Shown here piece by piece: positions 11,023 through 21,237 of a DNA stretch of 64,000 nucleotides. The notes under the pieces were generated by a model, which saw only the letters and a program-made list of their open reading frames with translations, made no database searches and had not been told where the DNA came from. The translations under genes and the position numbers were made by a program. The stretch comes from Flavobacteriaceae bacterium (GTDB lineage Bacteria; Bacteroidota; Bacteroidia; Flavobacteriales; Flavobacteriaceae): the NCBI GenBank assembly GCA_009926065.1, contig RFPP01000007.1, forward strand, positions 1-64,000, given 5' to 3'. Numbering within the stretch: position 1 is the stretch's first letter; each line of letters opens with the position of its first letter.

Positions 11023-11862
11023 TTATGGCAACCATTTTTTCTCGAAATTGGGTTTTCTTTTTTCTAGGAATGCGTTTCTACCTTCTTTAGCTTCTTCAGT
11101 CATATAGGCCAATCTTGTTGCTTCTCCGGCAAAGACTTGCTGACCAACCATTCCGTCATCGGTAAGATTCATAGCAAATTTTAGCATTTTTATTGATGTT
11201 GGCGATTTTTGTAATATTTCCTGAGCCCATTGATAAGCTGTAGCTTCTAAGTCATTGTGCGGAATTACTGCATTCACCATTCCCATATCCATTGCTTCTT
11301 GTGCGGAATAATTTCTTCCTAAAAAGAAAATTTCACGGGCTTTTTTCTGACCCACCATTTTAGCCAAATATGCCGACCCGTAACCTCCATCAAAACTAGT
11401 TACATCAGCATCGGTTTGTTTAAAAATCGCATGTTCTTTACTTGCTAAAGTCATGTCGCAAACAACGTGCAAACTATGTCCGCCGCCAACCGCCCATCCG
11501 GGAACGACTGCAATTACGACTTTGGGCATGAATCGAATTAATCTCTGAACTTCTAAAATATTTAATCGATGTTGACCATCATCTCCCACATATCCTTGAT
11601 GTCCACGAGCATTTTGATCGCCACCACTACAAAAAGAATAAACGCCATCTTTACTCGAAGGTCCTTCTGCGGAAAGCAAAACCACACCAATCGAGGTATC
11701 TTCCTGAGCATCGTAGAATGCTTGATACAACTCCGAAGTTGTTTTTGGTCTGAATGCATTTCTAACATCAGGGCGATTGAAGGCAATTCTGGCTACTCCA
11801 TTGCATTTTTTATAAGTTATATCTTCAAATTCTTTTGCTGTTTTCCAGTCTATATTATTCAT
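11023..11862 (-). CDS. menB: 1,4-dihydroxy-2-naphthoyl-CoA synthase
   Basis: Crotonase fold, FCSGGDQNARGHQGYVGDDGQHRLNILEVQRLIR, PGWAVGGGHSLHVVCD. Confidence 0.96.
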   Translation of the reverse strand: MNNIDWKTAKEFEDITYKKCNGVARIAFNRPDVRNAFRPKTTSELYQAFYDAQEDTSIGVVLLSAEGPSSKDGVYSFCSGGDQNARGHQGYVGDDGQHRLNILEVQRLIRFMPKVVIAVVPGWAVGGGHSLHVVCDMTLASKEHAIFKQTDADVTSFDGGYGSAYLAKMVGQKKAREIFFLGRNYSAQEAMDMGMVNAVIPHNDLEATAYQWAQEILQKSPTSIKMLKFAMNLTDDGMVGQQVFAGEATRLAYMTEEAKEGRNAFLEKRKPNFEKKWLP

Positions 11863-11963
11863 AGTTGAAAGTATTTTGTGTAAAATTAAAGCATTTTTTA
11901 CTTTTTATTGCATGTTGTATAAATAATAATTAATTGACCTTATCATAAAAAATAGGAGACATA

Positions 11964-11994
11964 AAAAAAGAGGCTAAAAAGCCTCTTTTTTTAT
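11964..11994. terminator. Bidirectional intrinsic terminator
   Basis: AAAAAAAGAGGCTAAAAAGCCTCTTTTTTT. Confidence 0.85.
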
Positions 11995-12008
11995 ATATTA
12001 AATTATAA

Positions 12009-13058
12009 TTATTGAACTTCAAAAGTTTGAGTTTCATTAGCTAATGCATCTCTTGAATTTAATGCATTACCAGCAGAATCAACAACAAAAGCTGCAAAAT
12101 GAATGTTTGCGGCTTGAGCACCACCTAAATTATAAACAAATGATCTAGTGTAGACGTTGTTTAAAGTAGTTGCTCCTGGAATATCATCACCTAAAATACT
12201 TGTTGTCAAAAATGCTCTTAATACATCTTTATGATTAAAATTCGTAATTGGGTTTACACCACCATAAAAGCTGGTAGAATTTGTTTGATTGTATAATAGG
12301 TTATCTTCTAATGCATATACAACTAATTTTAGACCTGAGAAATTTTTACCAAATTTCACATTTACTTGAACAGTTACATTTCCATTAGTTGAATTTACAG
12401 AGTTAGTCATTGCTAATCCAATTCTAGGATTAACTCCGTTAGTTAAATTAACTACTTGAGCTATGTTATTATTTTCTGGATAAGTCCAATCTGTTTTTCT
12501 ATTTAACATTGCAGTAGGATATCCTGTTAGTCCAATCATAGATTCCAATACAGAAGCAGCACTAAAATTATATGGATCAGAAGCTCCCCTATGAATTGCA
12601 ACAACCACCGCATCGTTGGTTTGTGCACGTACTTGACTGATTGAATACGATACTCGAGGACAATATTGACACCATGTACCTGTAAAATCTTCAATTAAAA
12701 CTCTTTTATTAAAATTAATTGCTTGCGAAACCGGAATTTGAATTGTCGGGGAAGTTAAAGAAACTGTACTAGAAACTTGATATACTGCGTAAACTGATAA
12801 TGTTCCAACAGCAGTGGTAGTAAAAAAGTTATTTACTATTGGCGATGCATTCACATAAATAACTGAAGTACCGGTAACATCAACATTATTATTCCCTTTA
12901 ACTGTAAATTGAATGTTGTCACCAACATAAGCTTCGGAAGGGTTGGCAGTAATGGTAATTGACTGAATAGTAGAACCGCCAGAGTTATTATCATCTTTAC
13001 TACAAGAAATAAAAAAACCGAAAGTTAGAAGGGCAAATAATAAATGTAAATTTTTCAT
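12009..13058 (-). CDS. Omp28-related lipoprotein with thioredoxin-like CxxC
   Basis: Lipobox-like FFISCSKDD; VLIEDFTGTWCQYCPRVSYSI. Confidence 0.85.
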   Translation of the reverse strand: MKNLHLLFALLTFGFFISCSKDDNNSGGSTIQSITITANPSEAYVGDNIQFTVKGNNNVDVTGTSVIYVNASPIVNNFFTTTAVGTLSVYAVYQVSSTVSLTSPTIQIPVSQAINFNKRVLIEDFTGTWCQYCPRVSYSISQVRAQTNDAVVVAIHRGASDPYNFSAASVLESMIGLTGYPTAMLNRKTDWTYPENNNIAQVVNLTNGVNPRIGLAMTNSVNSTNGNVTVQVNVKFGKNFSGLKLVVYALEDNLLYNQTNSTSFYGGVNPITNFNHKDVLRAFLTTSILGDDIPGATTLNNVYTRSFVYNLGGAQAANIHFAAFVVDSAGNALNSRDALANETQTFEVQ

Positions 13059-13165
13059 AATTGAGAGTTTATAAAATTATATGTTACAAATAAACTAATT
13101 TTTTTTAAATAAATGCAATATTTATTCTTTATTTGCATATACATAATTAAAATTACGCCGTAAAG

Positions 13166-13645
13166 ATGAAAAAAATAGTATTTATTCTAATAACTTTAAT
13201 CAGTTTAGTAAGTTACTCGCAACAGCAACTCCCAAATGTTAAAATAAAAAACCTCAAAGGGGAATTGGTCAACACTAATTTCGATTTTCAGAAAAAAGAT
13301 GTTTTATATGTTTATGCTTTTTGGGCAACATGGTGTGCGCCGTGTGTTCAGGAATTAGATGCTATTAGTGAGGTTTATGGCGATTGGAAACAAAAAATAA
13401 ATATAGAATTAATTGCTGTTTCTGTAGATGATTCAAGAACTGAAAAAAGAGTAAAACCAATGGTTAATGGTAAAGATTGGGAGTACACAGTGCTTTTAGA
13501 CACGAATCAAGAATTCAAAAGAAGTTTATCTATTGCAAATGTTCCTTATACAGTTGTGGTTAAAAACAATGAAATAGTTTATGTTCAAAATGGCCACTCT
13601 CCCGGAGGGGAAAGTGAGTTTTTTGAAAAATTAAAAAGTTATTAA
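13166..13645 (+). CDS. TlpA family thiol:disulfide oxidoreductase
   Basis: Signal peptide, FWATWCAPCVQELDAI. Confidence 0.92.
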   Translation: MKKIVFILITLISLVSYSQQQLPNVKIKNLKGELVNTNFDFQKKDVLYVYAFWATWCAPCVQELDAISEVYGDWKQKINIELIAVSVDDSRTEKRVKPMVNGKDWEYTVLLDTNQEFKRSLSIANVPYTVVVKNNEIVYVQNGHSPGGESEFFEKLKSY

Positions 13646-13646
13646 G

Positions 13647-15371
13647 ATGAAAAAGTTGCTACTTTTAATTGCAATTTGCAGTTCAATATCTATATTTTCT
13701 CAAAATACTACTAAGGAAGTAAATACAAAAGGAAGATTTTTTGGAGGGTTAGAATCTAATTCTCAATGGTATTTAAACGATGTAGAAAGAGGTATTAATC
13801 ATCCTGACAATCCTATAAGATCAAACAATTACTTATTAGTGAATTACAATTATGGAAAATGGACGGCCGGGATCCAAGCAGAATCATACGATCCACAGCC
13901 GCTTTTAAATTTCAATCCAAAATATATAAAAACCAATTTAGGTACTTACTTTCTAAATTATAAAACAGAAAAAATAGACGTTACTGCTGGATATTTTTAC
14001 GAACAATTTGGAAGTGGGCTTTTATTAAGAAGCTGGGAAGACCGTTCATTAGGTATAAATAATGCTATTCGAGGTGGAAAAATTGTTTTACGTCCAACTG
14101 AAAATTTATCTTTTACAGGTTTATACGGAAACCAAAGAACAGGATTCGATGTTTCAAAAGGGACAATATACGGGTTTAACTCTGAAATAAATATGTCAGG
14201 GATTTTAAAAATGGAAAATTCTGAATTCTCATTAGGATTTTCTTATGTTGGAAGGGATGAAAAAACAAACTTTGAAAACCCAAATTTTAAAGAACTTACC
14301 AATTCATTTGCTGGGAGATTTAATTATAGTCATCAATCATTTTATATAAATTCAGAGTATAATTACAAAACAGATGATGCCATTTTATATCCAATAACTG
14401 TTAGTAATACATTTGTAAAGCCAGGAAGTGCTTTACTTACCAATTTTGGTTATTCCAAAAAAGGATTTGGCTTAGACGTATCACTTAGAAGGATCGAAAA
14501 CATGAATTTTCTATCTGAAAGAAATCCAGAAGTGTTTTCACCTGAACAAACAAGTTTAGCATTTAATGATAGAATGATGAATTTTGTTCCAAGTCTAACA
14601 AAACAACACCACTCAAATTTAGCAAATATCTATGTTTTTCAAGCTCAAAAAAGCGTCAGTATAGTTTCTGATAACGGGATTGCAAAAGCTGGAGAGATTG
14701 GAGGGCAAATTGATTTTTTTTATGAATTTAAGAAAGGCTCTTCACTTGGAGGTAAATATGGTACAAAAATCGCAATAAATGCCTCTAATTGGTTTAATTT
14801 AAGTGGCGATTATACATTATATCCGCCCGATTATAAAACTGATTTTCTTGGAACAGGAAAAAAATATTTTTCAGATTATAATCTTGAGATTTCAAAAAAA
14901 TTCAATTCAAATTTACAAGGAAGTATCGTATTTATCAATCAATTTTATGACCACCAGTTGATTGCTGCATCATTGAATATTCAAGTAAATTCATATATCA
15001 TTGCCCCAGAAATATCTTATAAATTAACCAATACAAAATCTTTGAGAATAGCAGCAGAACATATGTGGGCCGATTCTGACAGAAAAAATTGGGCTGCAAT
15101 GATGGTTGAGTACAATCATAATATAAATTGGTCTTTTTATGTTTCGGACATGTACAATTATGGATTTGATAAAAATTCTAATTTAATTGATGATGTCAGC
15201 GATCATTTTAAGATTCATTTCTACAATTTAGGAACTGCTTATACTAAAGGTAGTACAAGAATTGCTTTGAGCTACGGAAGACAACGCGGTGGATTAGTTT
15301 GCGCTGGAGGTATTTGTAGATTTGTTCCGCCAAGTAGTGGAGTTACTTTATCCTTGACAAAATCTTTCTAA
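13647..15371 (+). CDS. DUF6029-like outer membrane protein
   Basis: Signal peptide; long beta-rich sequence; C-term LVCAGGICRFVPPSSGVTLSLTKSF with terminal aromatic. Confidence 0.8.
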   Translation: MKKLLLLIAICSSISIFSQNTTKEVNTKGRFFGGLESNSQWYLNDVERGINHPDNPIRSNNYLLVNYNYGKWTAGIQAESYDPQPLLNFNPKYIKTNLGTYFLNYKTEKIDVTAGYFYEQFGSGLLLRSWEDRSLGINNAIRGGKIVLRPTENLSFTGLYGNQRTGFDVSKGTIYGFNSEINMSGILKMENSEFSLGFSYVGRDEKTNFENPNFKELTNSFAGRFNYSHQSFYINSEYNYKTDDAILYPITVSNTFVKPGSALLTNFGYSKKGFGLDVSLRRIENMNFLSERNPEVFSPEQTSLAFNDRMMNFVPSLTKQHHSNLANIYVFQAQKSVSIVSDNGIAKAGEIGGQIDFFYEFKKGSSLGGKYGTKIAINASNWFNLSGDYTLYPPDYKTDFLGTGKKYFSDYNLEISKKFNSNLQGSIVFINQFYDHQLIAASLNIQVNSYIIAPEISYKLTNTKSLRIAAEHMWADSDRKNWAAMMVEYNHNINWSFYVSDMYNYGFDKNSNLIDDVSDHFKIHFYNLGTAYTKGSTRIALSYGRQRGGLVCAGGICRFVPPSSGVTLSLTKSF

Positions 15372-15372
15372 A

Positions 15373-15807
15373 TTGAAAACTTTTGTTTCTTCAAAAAATA
15401 TCTTTTCGTGTGCAATATTGTGGATAATTGCATTAGGGCTACTTATTATTATTTTTATTGAAAAGCCAGAAGCTGAAGCACCTCCAATTTACATTTTTAA
15501 TACAATTATGATAGGAATTATTTCTATGATAATTTGGATTCTATTAGATACAAAATACAATATTATTGAAGAAATCTTGTATTATTATTCAGGTCCTTTT
15601 CGAGGAAAAATCAATATTAATTCCATCAGAAAAATTGAACGTCATTCTGGGTTAATAGTACCTGTAACCTATAAACCTGCATTGGATACAAAAGGGCTAA
15701 TAATTCATTATAATAGTTTTGATGACATTTATATTTCTCCAAAAAAACAAGAAATTTTTATTCAAGAATTACTGAAGATCAACCCAAATATCAAGGTGGT
15801 TAATTAA
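15373..15807 (+). CDS. Membrane-anchored bacterial PH-domain-like protein
   Basis: TTG start; two TM helices then NSIRKIERHSGL...GLIIHYNSFDDIYISPKKQEIFIQELLKINP. Confidence 0.7.
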   Translation: MKTFVSSKNIFSCAILWIIALGLLIIIFIEKPEAEAPPIYIFNTIMIGIISMIIWILLDTKYNIIEEILYYYSGPFRGKININSIRKIERHSGLIVPVTYKPALDTKGLIIHYNSFDDIYISPKKQEIFIQELLKINPNIKVVN

Positions 15808-15819
15808 AAAATCTTAGAA

Positions 15820-16674
15820 TTATTCTTTAATTAAATATATTCCGTCTTCTTTTATTTCAATAACTTTTTCTCGGTAAAGAGCGCCAATAGCTTTTTTAAA
15901 AGTTTTTTTACTCATTTTTAAAACCGTTTTAATATCCTCAGGATGAGAATTATCAGTCAATCTCAAAAAACCCCTACTCGCTTTTAATTCACCTAGTATT
16001 AATTGTGCGTTTGGCTCAATACTTTGGTAACCTTGTATTTGTAAAGAAACGTCAATTTTATTATCAGTACGAATTGTTTTTATATAACCACGTAATCTAT
16101 CTCCAGTTCGAATAGAATCGTCATAAACTTCATCTTTATATATTAAGCCTTTATGTTTTTCATTTATGATTACATTGATCCCTATTTCTGTAATATGAGA
16201 AACTATTAAATTTACTTCTTCTCCTTTTTCAACGGTTAATTGATCGTTATTTAAAAACTGATTGGTTTTACTTGAAGCTACCAAACGATTCGTTTTCTCG
16301 TCCAAGTAAAGGTAAACTAGATAGCGTTTTCCTTTTTCCATTGGACGGGCTTGTTCTTTAAAAGGAACAAAAATATCTTTCTCCATTCCCCAATCTAAAA
16401 AAGCACCTATTTTATTGACATAATTAACCCGTAAAAGTGCAAATTCATTAAGTAGAATGTAAGGTTCGATCGTTGTTGCAACTGGTCGTTCTTCATGATC
16501 TAAATAAACAAAAACGGTTAAATCATCACCAATTTCAAAATTATTCGGCACATATTTATTAGGTAAAAGAATATCGTTTATCCCTTCAGGATCCTCTTGA
16601 GGATTGCCTAAAAATAAACCAACTTTTGTATCTCTTAAAATGGTGAGTGTATTGTATTTTCCTATTTCAATCAT
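15820..16674 (-). CDS. S1-like RNA-binding protein, CvfB family
   Basis: S1 repeats (VNYVNKIGAFLDWGMEKDIFVPFKEQ) plus C-terminal winged helix. Confidence 0.85.
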   Translation of the reverse strand: MIEIGKYNTLTILRDTKVGLFLGNPQEDPEGINDILLPNKYVPNNFEIGDDLTVFVYLDHEERPVATTIEPYILLNEFALLRVNYVNKIGAFLDWGMEKDIFVPFKEQARPMEKGKRYLVYLYLDEKTNRLVASSKTNQFLNNDQLTVEKGEEVNLIVSHITEIGINVIINEKHKGLIYKDEVYDDSIRTGDRLRGYIKTIRTDNKIDVSLQIQGYQSIEPNAQLILGELKASRGFLRLTDNSHPEDIKTVLKMSKKTFKKAIGALYREKVIEIKEDGIYLIKE

Positions 16675-16839
16675 TATTCTAATTTTCTAAAGTACAAAGG
16701 TACAAAATTGAATGCTATCGAAATAGAATTAAAGATTTGGATTATTCAAGAACAAAATAATTCCATTTTAAAATAGATTCTTAATTATTTGTATATTTGA
16801 ATTCTAACTACTTTATTTAAAGGTAATAACTAAAAAAAA

Positions 16840-18192
16840 ATGAAATCAGTTTCTATTTTTAATATCCTATTTCTATTCATAACTATAAATGCCTCTTTTG
16901 GCCAAGTTGCAATTTATGACCCCGAAATAAAAAAAATGGTTTCAGAGGTTAGCTCAGAGAACATGGAAGCGATAGTAAAAAAATTAGTTTCTTTTGGAAC
17001 TCGACACACTTTAAGCGACACTAAAAGTTCCACAAGAGGAATTGGAGCAGCGCAACGTTGGGTAAAATCAGAATTTGATAACTATGCTAAATCATCAAAT
17101 GGAAGATTAACTTCTGAAATTGATTATTTTACAATTAAAGCTGATGGAAGACGTATAAAAAACGATAGTCAACTAGGTAATGTTATGGCAACATTAAAAG
17201 GAACAGATGCGACAGATGATCGAGTTTTAATTATAAGCGGACACTTAGATTCAAGAGCTTCCGATGTTATGGACAGCACAATTGATGCTCCAGGTGCCAA
17301 TGATGATGCATCAGGAGTTGCTGCTATGATGGAATTAGCAAGAATAATGTGTAAAAGAGAGTTTCCTTTTTCTATTATATTTGTAGCTGTAGTAGGAGAA
17401 GAACAAGGATTGTATGGTGCAAAACATCTTGCCGATAAAGCTAAGGATCAAAATTGGAATGTGATTGCGATGATAAACAACGATATGATTGGAAATAGTT
17501 TATCAAGCGGCACTCAATTAAGAGACAATACACAAGTTCGTGTATTTAGTGAAACTATTCCCTATCTAGAAACTGAAGCGGAAGCGAAAATCAGAAAATC
17601 AACTAATAGAGATAATGATAGTCCGTCTCGACAATTAGCACGTTACATAAAAATGGTTACTAATCAATATGTTGAACAATTAGATATTAAATTAATTTAT
17701 CGAAATGACCGTTTTTTACGTGGTGGCGATCATACTCCGTTTAGCCAAAATGGATTTACAGCAATTCGTTTTTGTGAAATGAATGAAAATTTTGATCACC
17801 AACACCAAACTGTTAGAAAAGAAAACGGAATTCAATATGGAGATCTTCCAGAATTTATGGATTTCGAATATATGAAAAAAGTAGCTTGTTCGAACTTAGC
17901 GACTTTAAGCAATTTAGCTTGGTCTCCAAAAGCACCAAAAAATGTTGGAATTGAAGTGAAAGAGGTAACAAATTTTAGTGTTTTGAATTGGAATAAACCC
18001 GAAGGAAAACCAATTTACGGATACAACATTTTGATAAGAGAAACTTCCTCTCCAATTTGGGAAAAATCAATATTTGTAAAAGATACAAAAGCAGAAATAC
18101 CATATTCAAAAGATAATTACTTCTTTGCGGTACAATCTGTTGACGAACTAGGACATTCAAGTTTACCTGTTTTTCCAGTGCCTATTCGTTAA
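16840..18192 (+). CDS. M28 family zinc peptidase, secreted
   Basis: GHLDSRA, PGANDDASGVAAMMELAR, VGEEQGLYGAKH; FN3-like C-term. Confidence 0.92.
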   Translation: MKSVSIFNILFLFITINASFGQVAIYDPEIKKMVSEVSSENMEAIVKKLVSFGTRHTLSDTKSSTRGIGAAQRWVKSEFDNYAKSSNGRLTSEIDYFTIKADGRRIKNDSQLGNVMATLKGTDATDDRVLIISGHLDSRASDVMDSTIDAPGANDDASGVAAMMELARIMCKREFPFSIIFVAVVGEEQGLYGAKHLADKAKDQNWNVIAMINNDMIGNSLSSGTQLRDNTQVRVFSETIPYLETEAEAKIRKSTNRDNDSPSRQLARYIKMVTNQYVEQLDIKLIYRNDRFLRGGDHTPFSQNGFTAIRFCEMNENFDHQHQTVRKENGIQYGDLPEFMDFEYMKKVACSNLATLSNLAWSPKAPKNVGIEVKEVTNFSVLNWNKPEGKPIYGYNILIRETSSPIWEKSIFVKDTKAEIPYSKDNYFFAVQSVDELGHSSLPVFPVPIR

Positions 18193-18202
18193 TTGATAAT
18201 CA

Positions 18203-19876
18203 TTAAATTAATTCTTTAAAAAACTGCAGTAATATTTTATCGTTTTCACGAGTTGGAGTAAATACCTCTAATATAAACGGTTTTTCATTATTTGAATAAA
18301 TATTCATAATTCCTGTTGCTAGTGTTGCTTCATCACTTGCAATTGCATAATTAAAATTATACATTTTGGCCAAGTTTTCAGCAGTTAAACAGTGGGAAGT
18401 TTCAAAAAAGGTATTGAAAACTGTTGATTCCTCATGACCTGGCAAAATTCTAAAAATTCCCCCTCCTCCATTATTAATTAAAATAATCTTGAAATTTTTA
18501 GGTATATAATTATTCCATAATCCATTAGAATCATAAAGGAAACTAATATCTCCAGTTATTAATACGGTTTGTTTATCATTGGCAACGGCAGCTCCAATCG
18601 CTGTAGAAGTACTTCCATCTATTCCACTAGTTCCTCGATTACAAAAAACCTCAATTGATGGATGAATATCTATTAATTGTGCATAACGAATAGCAGAACT
18701 ATTACCTATTTGTAATTGAGAATTTATTGGTAAACTTTGAATTATTTTTTCAAAAACTTTAAAATCAGAAAAAGGAACTTTAGATAAATAGTTTGCTGTT
18801 TTAACTTTTCTAAGTTGGTTTAGAGCTTCAAAATGAACAAAATAATCACTTTCAATTGTTTTTAGTAATGGAATGAAATTATTGAAAAAGTCATTTGGAT
18901 TAACCTTAAAATGTTTGGTTAAACAACCATAAGTATCGTAAGCTCTTAGAGAATCTATGTGCCAATGGTGCTGTGGTTGATATTTGCGCAAAGCGGCTTT
19001 TATTCTTTTTGAAACTACCATTCCGCCAAAAGTGATCAATATTTCCGGTTGAAATTTCTCATAATCAGATTGTAAAAATGGAGTAATTAAAGTGTCAATA
19101 TTATTTATAAAACTAGGATGATGTATATTGGATGTGGTTTCCGTCATCACCACAACAGAAGTGTCATTTGCCAAAAAATCAACTATTGAAGTATCAATAG
19201 AATTTGGATCATTAACACCAACAAGTACTAATTTTTTTTTTGATGAATTCCAGATAGAAGCAAATTCATTCGCGTTTATCATTTCAACGGTCGGGGTAAC
19301 ATTTGCAATAGCGGAAGTAATTACCTTAACAGAAAGCTCATTTACGATTTCATACAAAGGTTCTTCAAAAGGAGCGTTTATGTGAACAGGGCCTTTGTTT
19401 ATAATTGAGCAATGGATTGCTTCTGTTATTTTGAGATCATTTTCAACGGTGGAATCTCCAACTAAATTGGCGTTGTATAAAGAATGATTTTGAAAAACAT
19501 TTTCTTGACGAATAGTTTGGCCGTCACCAATATCAATTTTTTCTGAAGGACGGTCGGCACTAATTACCACCAATGGAATTTGACTATAAAAAGCTTCCGC
19601 TATAGCCGGGGAATAATTTAATAATGCCGATCCTGAAGTACAAACAAGTACTACTGGCTTTTTGGTTTGTTGAGCAATACCCAAAGCAAAAAAAGCGGCA
19701 CTCCTTTCATCTGCAACACTATAACATGTGAATTTTGGATTATTTACAAAACCAATTGTCAATGGTGCATTTCTTGAACCAGGAGAAATTACGATATGTG
19801 TTAAACCTTGAGCGAGACAAATTTCTATTATGCTTTGCGCTAAGGGTATTTTTGGATATATCATTATTGGGTTCAA
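18203..19876 (-). CDS. menD: 2-succinyl-5-enolpyruvyl-6-hydroxy-3-cyclohexene-1-carboxylate synthase
   Basis: ThDP enzyme: VISPGSRNAPLTI, CNRGTSGIDGSTSTAIGAA, GDISFLYDSNGLWN. Confidence 0.95.
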   Translation of the reverse strand: MNPIMIYPKIPLAQSIIEICLAQGLTHIVISPGSRNAPLTIGFVNNPKFTCYSVADERSAAFFALGIAQQTKKPVVLVCTSGSALLNYSPAIAEAFYSQIPLVVISADRPSEKIDIGDGQTIRQENVFQNHSLYNANLVGDSTVENDLKITEAIHCSIINKGPVHINAPFEEPLYEIVNELSVKVITSAIANVTPTVEMINANEFASIWNSSKKKLVLVGVNDPNSIDTSIVDFLANDTSVVVMTETTSNIHHPSFINNIDTLITPFLQSDYEKFQPEILITFGGMVVSKRIKAALRKYQPQHHWHIDSLRAYDTYGCLTKHFKVNPNDFFNNFIPLLKTIESDYFVHFEALNQLRKVKTANYLSKVPFSDFKVFEKIIQSLPINSQLQIGNSSAIRYAQLIDIHPSIEVFCNRGTSGIDGSTSTAIGAAVANDKQTVLITGDISFLYDSNGLWNNYIPKNFKIILINNGGGGIFRILPGHEESTVFNTFFETSHCLTAENLAKMYNFNYAIASDEATLATGIMNIYSNNEKPFILEVFTPTRENDKILLQFFKELI

Positions 19877-19960
19877 ATTAGATTACAAAGGTACAAAGTT
19901 GTAAAGGTTTATACTAGAAACTAAAATAGTTTTATTATTTTTGAGAAACTATTTTACCTA

Positions 19961-20458
19961 ATGGAAGTTCAGATTAGACCCTTCGAAATTAAAGACACAC
20001 AATCAATTTTGGATATTATCAACTATAATATTCTTAATTCAACGGCTTTATACGATTATAAAATTAGGGACTTAGAGACTCAAAAAACTATATTAGAGGA
20101 TAAAATCAACAAAGGATTTCCCGTAATCGTTGCTGAATGTGATGGAAAATTGGTTGGTTTTGGGATGTATAGCGAATTCCGATTTCGTGAAGCCTATAAA
20201 TTTACGGTAGAACATTCTGTTTATGTTTCTCCTAATGAAATGGGAAAAGGCATTGGCAAAATGATAATGGCACAATTGATTATTCAAGCAAAAGCTCAAG
20301 GACTTCACACCATGATTGGCGTTATCGATTCTGAAAACAAAAGCAGCATAACTTTCCACGAACAATTTGGATTTAAAACCGTAGGAATAATTAAAGAATC
20401 AGGATTTAAATTTGACCGTTGGTTGGATTCTGTCTTTATGCAATTGCTATTGGAATAA
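19961..20458 (+). CDS. GNAT N-acetyltransferase (phosphinothricin acetyltransferase-like)
   Basis: EHSVYVSPNEMGKGIGKMIM acetyl-CoA loop. Confidence 0.88.
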   Translation: MEVQIRPFEIKDTQSILDIINYNILNSTALYDYKIRDLETQKTILEDKINKGFPVIVAECDGKLVGFGMYSEFRFREAYKFTVEHSVYVSPNEMGKGIGKMIMAQLIIQAKAQGLHTMIGVIDSENKSSITFHEQFGFKTVGIIKESGFKFDRWLDSVFMQLLLE

Positions 20459-21043
20459 TTACTTTTCTATCCAGTTTATTATTTTTTCATCATTTGGTTT
20501 AACCCCTGACAGATAAACTTGTTCTAATTGCCCTTTTTCATTAATTAGATATTTTTGAAAATTCCATTCTACTTTAGAATCCAAAACACCATTTAATTTC
20601 TTTTGAGTAAGAAATTGATAAATAGGATGCATGTCTTTTCCTTTAACAGATATTTTTGCCATCATTGGGAAGGTAACTCCGTATTTGCTTTTACAAAAAG
20701 TAGCTATTTCAGCATTGGTTCCTGGTTCTTGCCAAAGAAAATTATTAGCTGGAAAACCAATAATAACCAAGTTTTTATTTTTATATTTATTATAAATAGC
20801 CTCTAGTTGTTCGTATTGTGGAGTATATCCACATTTTGAGGCTGTATTTACGATTAAGATTTTCTTTCCTTTTAAAGAAGCAAAATCAAAGGTATTACCT
20901 GATAAATCTTCTACTTTAAATTGGTAAATGGATTGAGTGGCCATAGGTACAGAAGAATTATTAGTTGTTTCTATAGTAGTTTGTGCCTTATTTTGGCAAC
21001 TAAACAATAACGCGATACAATAGGTTAATGCAGCAAGTTTCAT
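20459..21043 (-). CDS. Glutathione peroxidase-like protein (secreted/lipoprotein)
   Basis: NTASKCGYTPQYEQLEAIY, GFPANNFLWQEPG, VEWNFQKYL; N-term LLFSCQNK lipobox-like. Confidence 0.92.
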   Translation of the reverse strand: MKLAALTYCIALLFSCQNKAQTTIETTNNSSVPMATQSIYQFKVEDLSGNTFDFASLKGKKILIVNTASKCGYTPQYEQLEAIYNKYKNKNLVIIGFPANNFLWQEPGTNAEIATFCKSKYGVTFPMMAKISVKGKDMHPIYQFLTQKKLNGVLDSKVEWNFQKYLINEKGQLEQVYLSGVKPNDEKIINWIEK

Positions 21044-21123
21044 TAGTGTATATTTTAAATGAATTGTAAAAGTAAAATTTATAAATGAGATCCAACGTTA
21101 AATAATTGATAAATAATTGAATA

Positions 21124-21155
21124 AAAAAGGCTCAAATAATGTTGAGCCTTTTAAT
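21124..21155. terminator. Intrinsic terminator
   Basis: AAAAAAGGCTCAAATAATGTTGAGCCTTTT. Confidence 0.8.
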
Positions 21156-21237
21156 TAAATATTAAATTTTAAAAAATATATTCTCTTAAATTACTTTGGT
21201 AATTGATAAATTAAAGCAATTTAAACAATCTAATAAA

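Noticed and set aside
11562-11868. ORFs 11562-11786 (-) and 11569-11868 (+)
   Set aside because: Out-of-frame or antisense shadows of menB.
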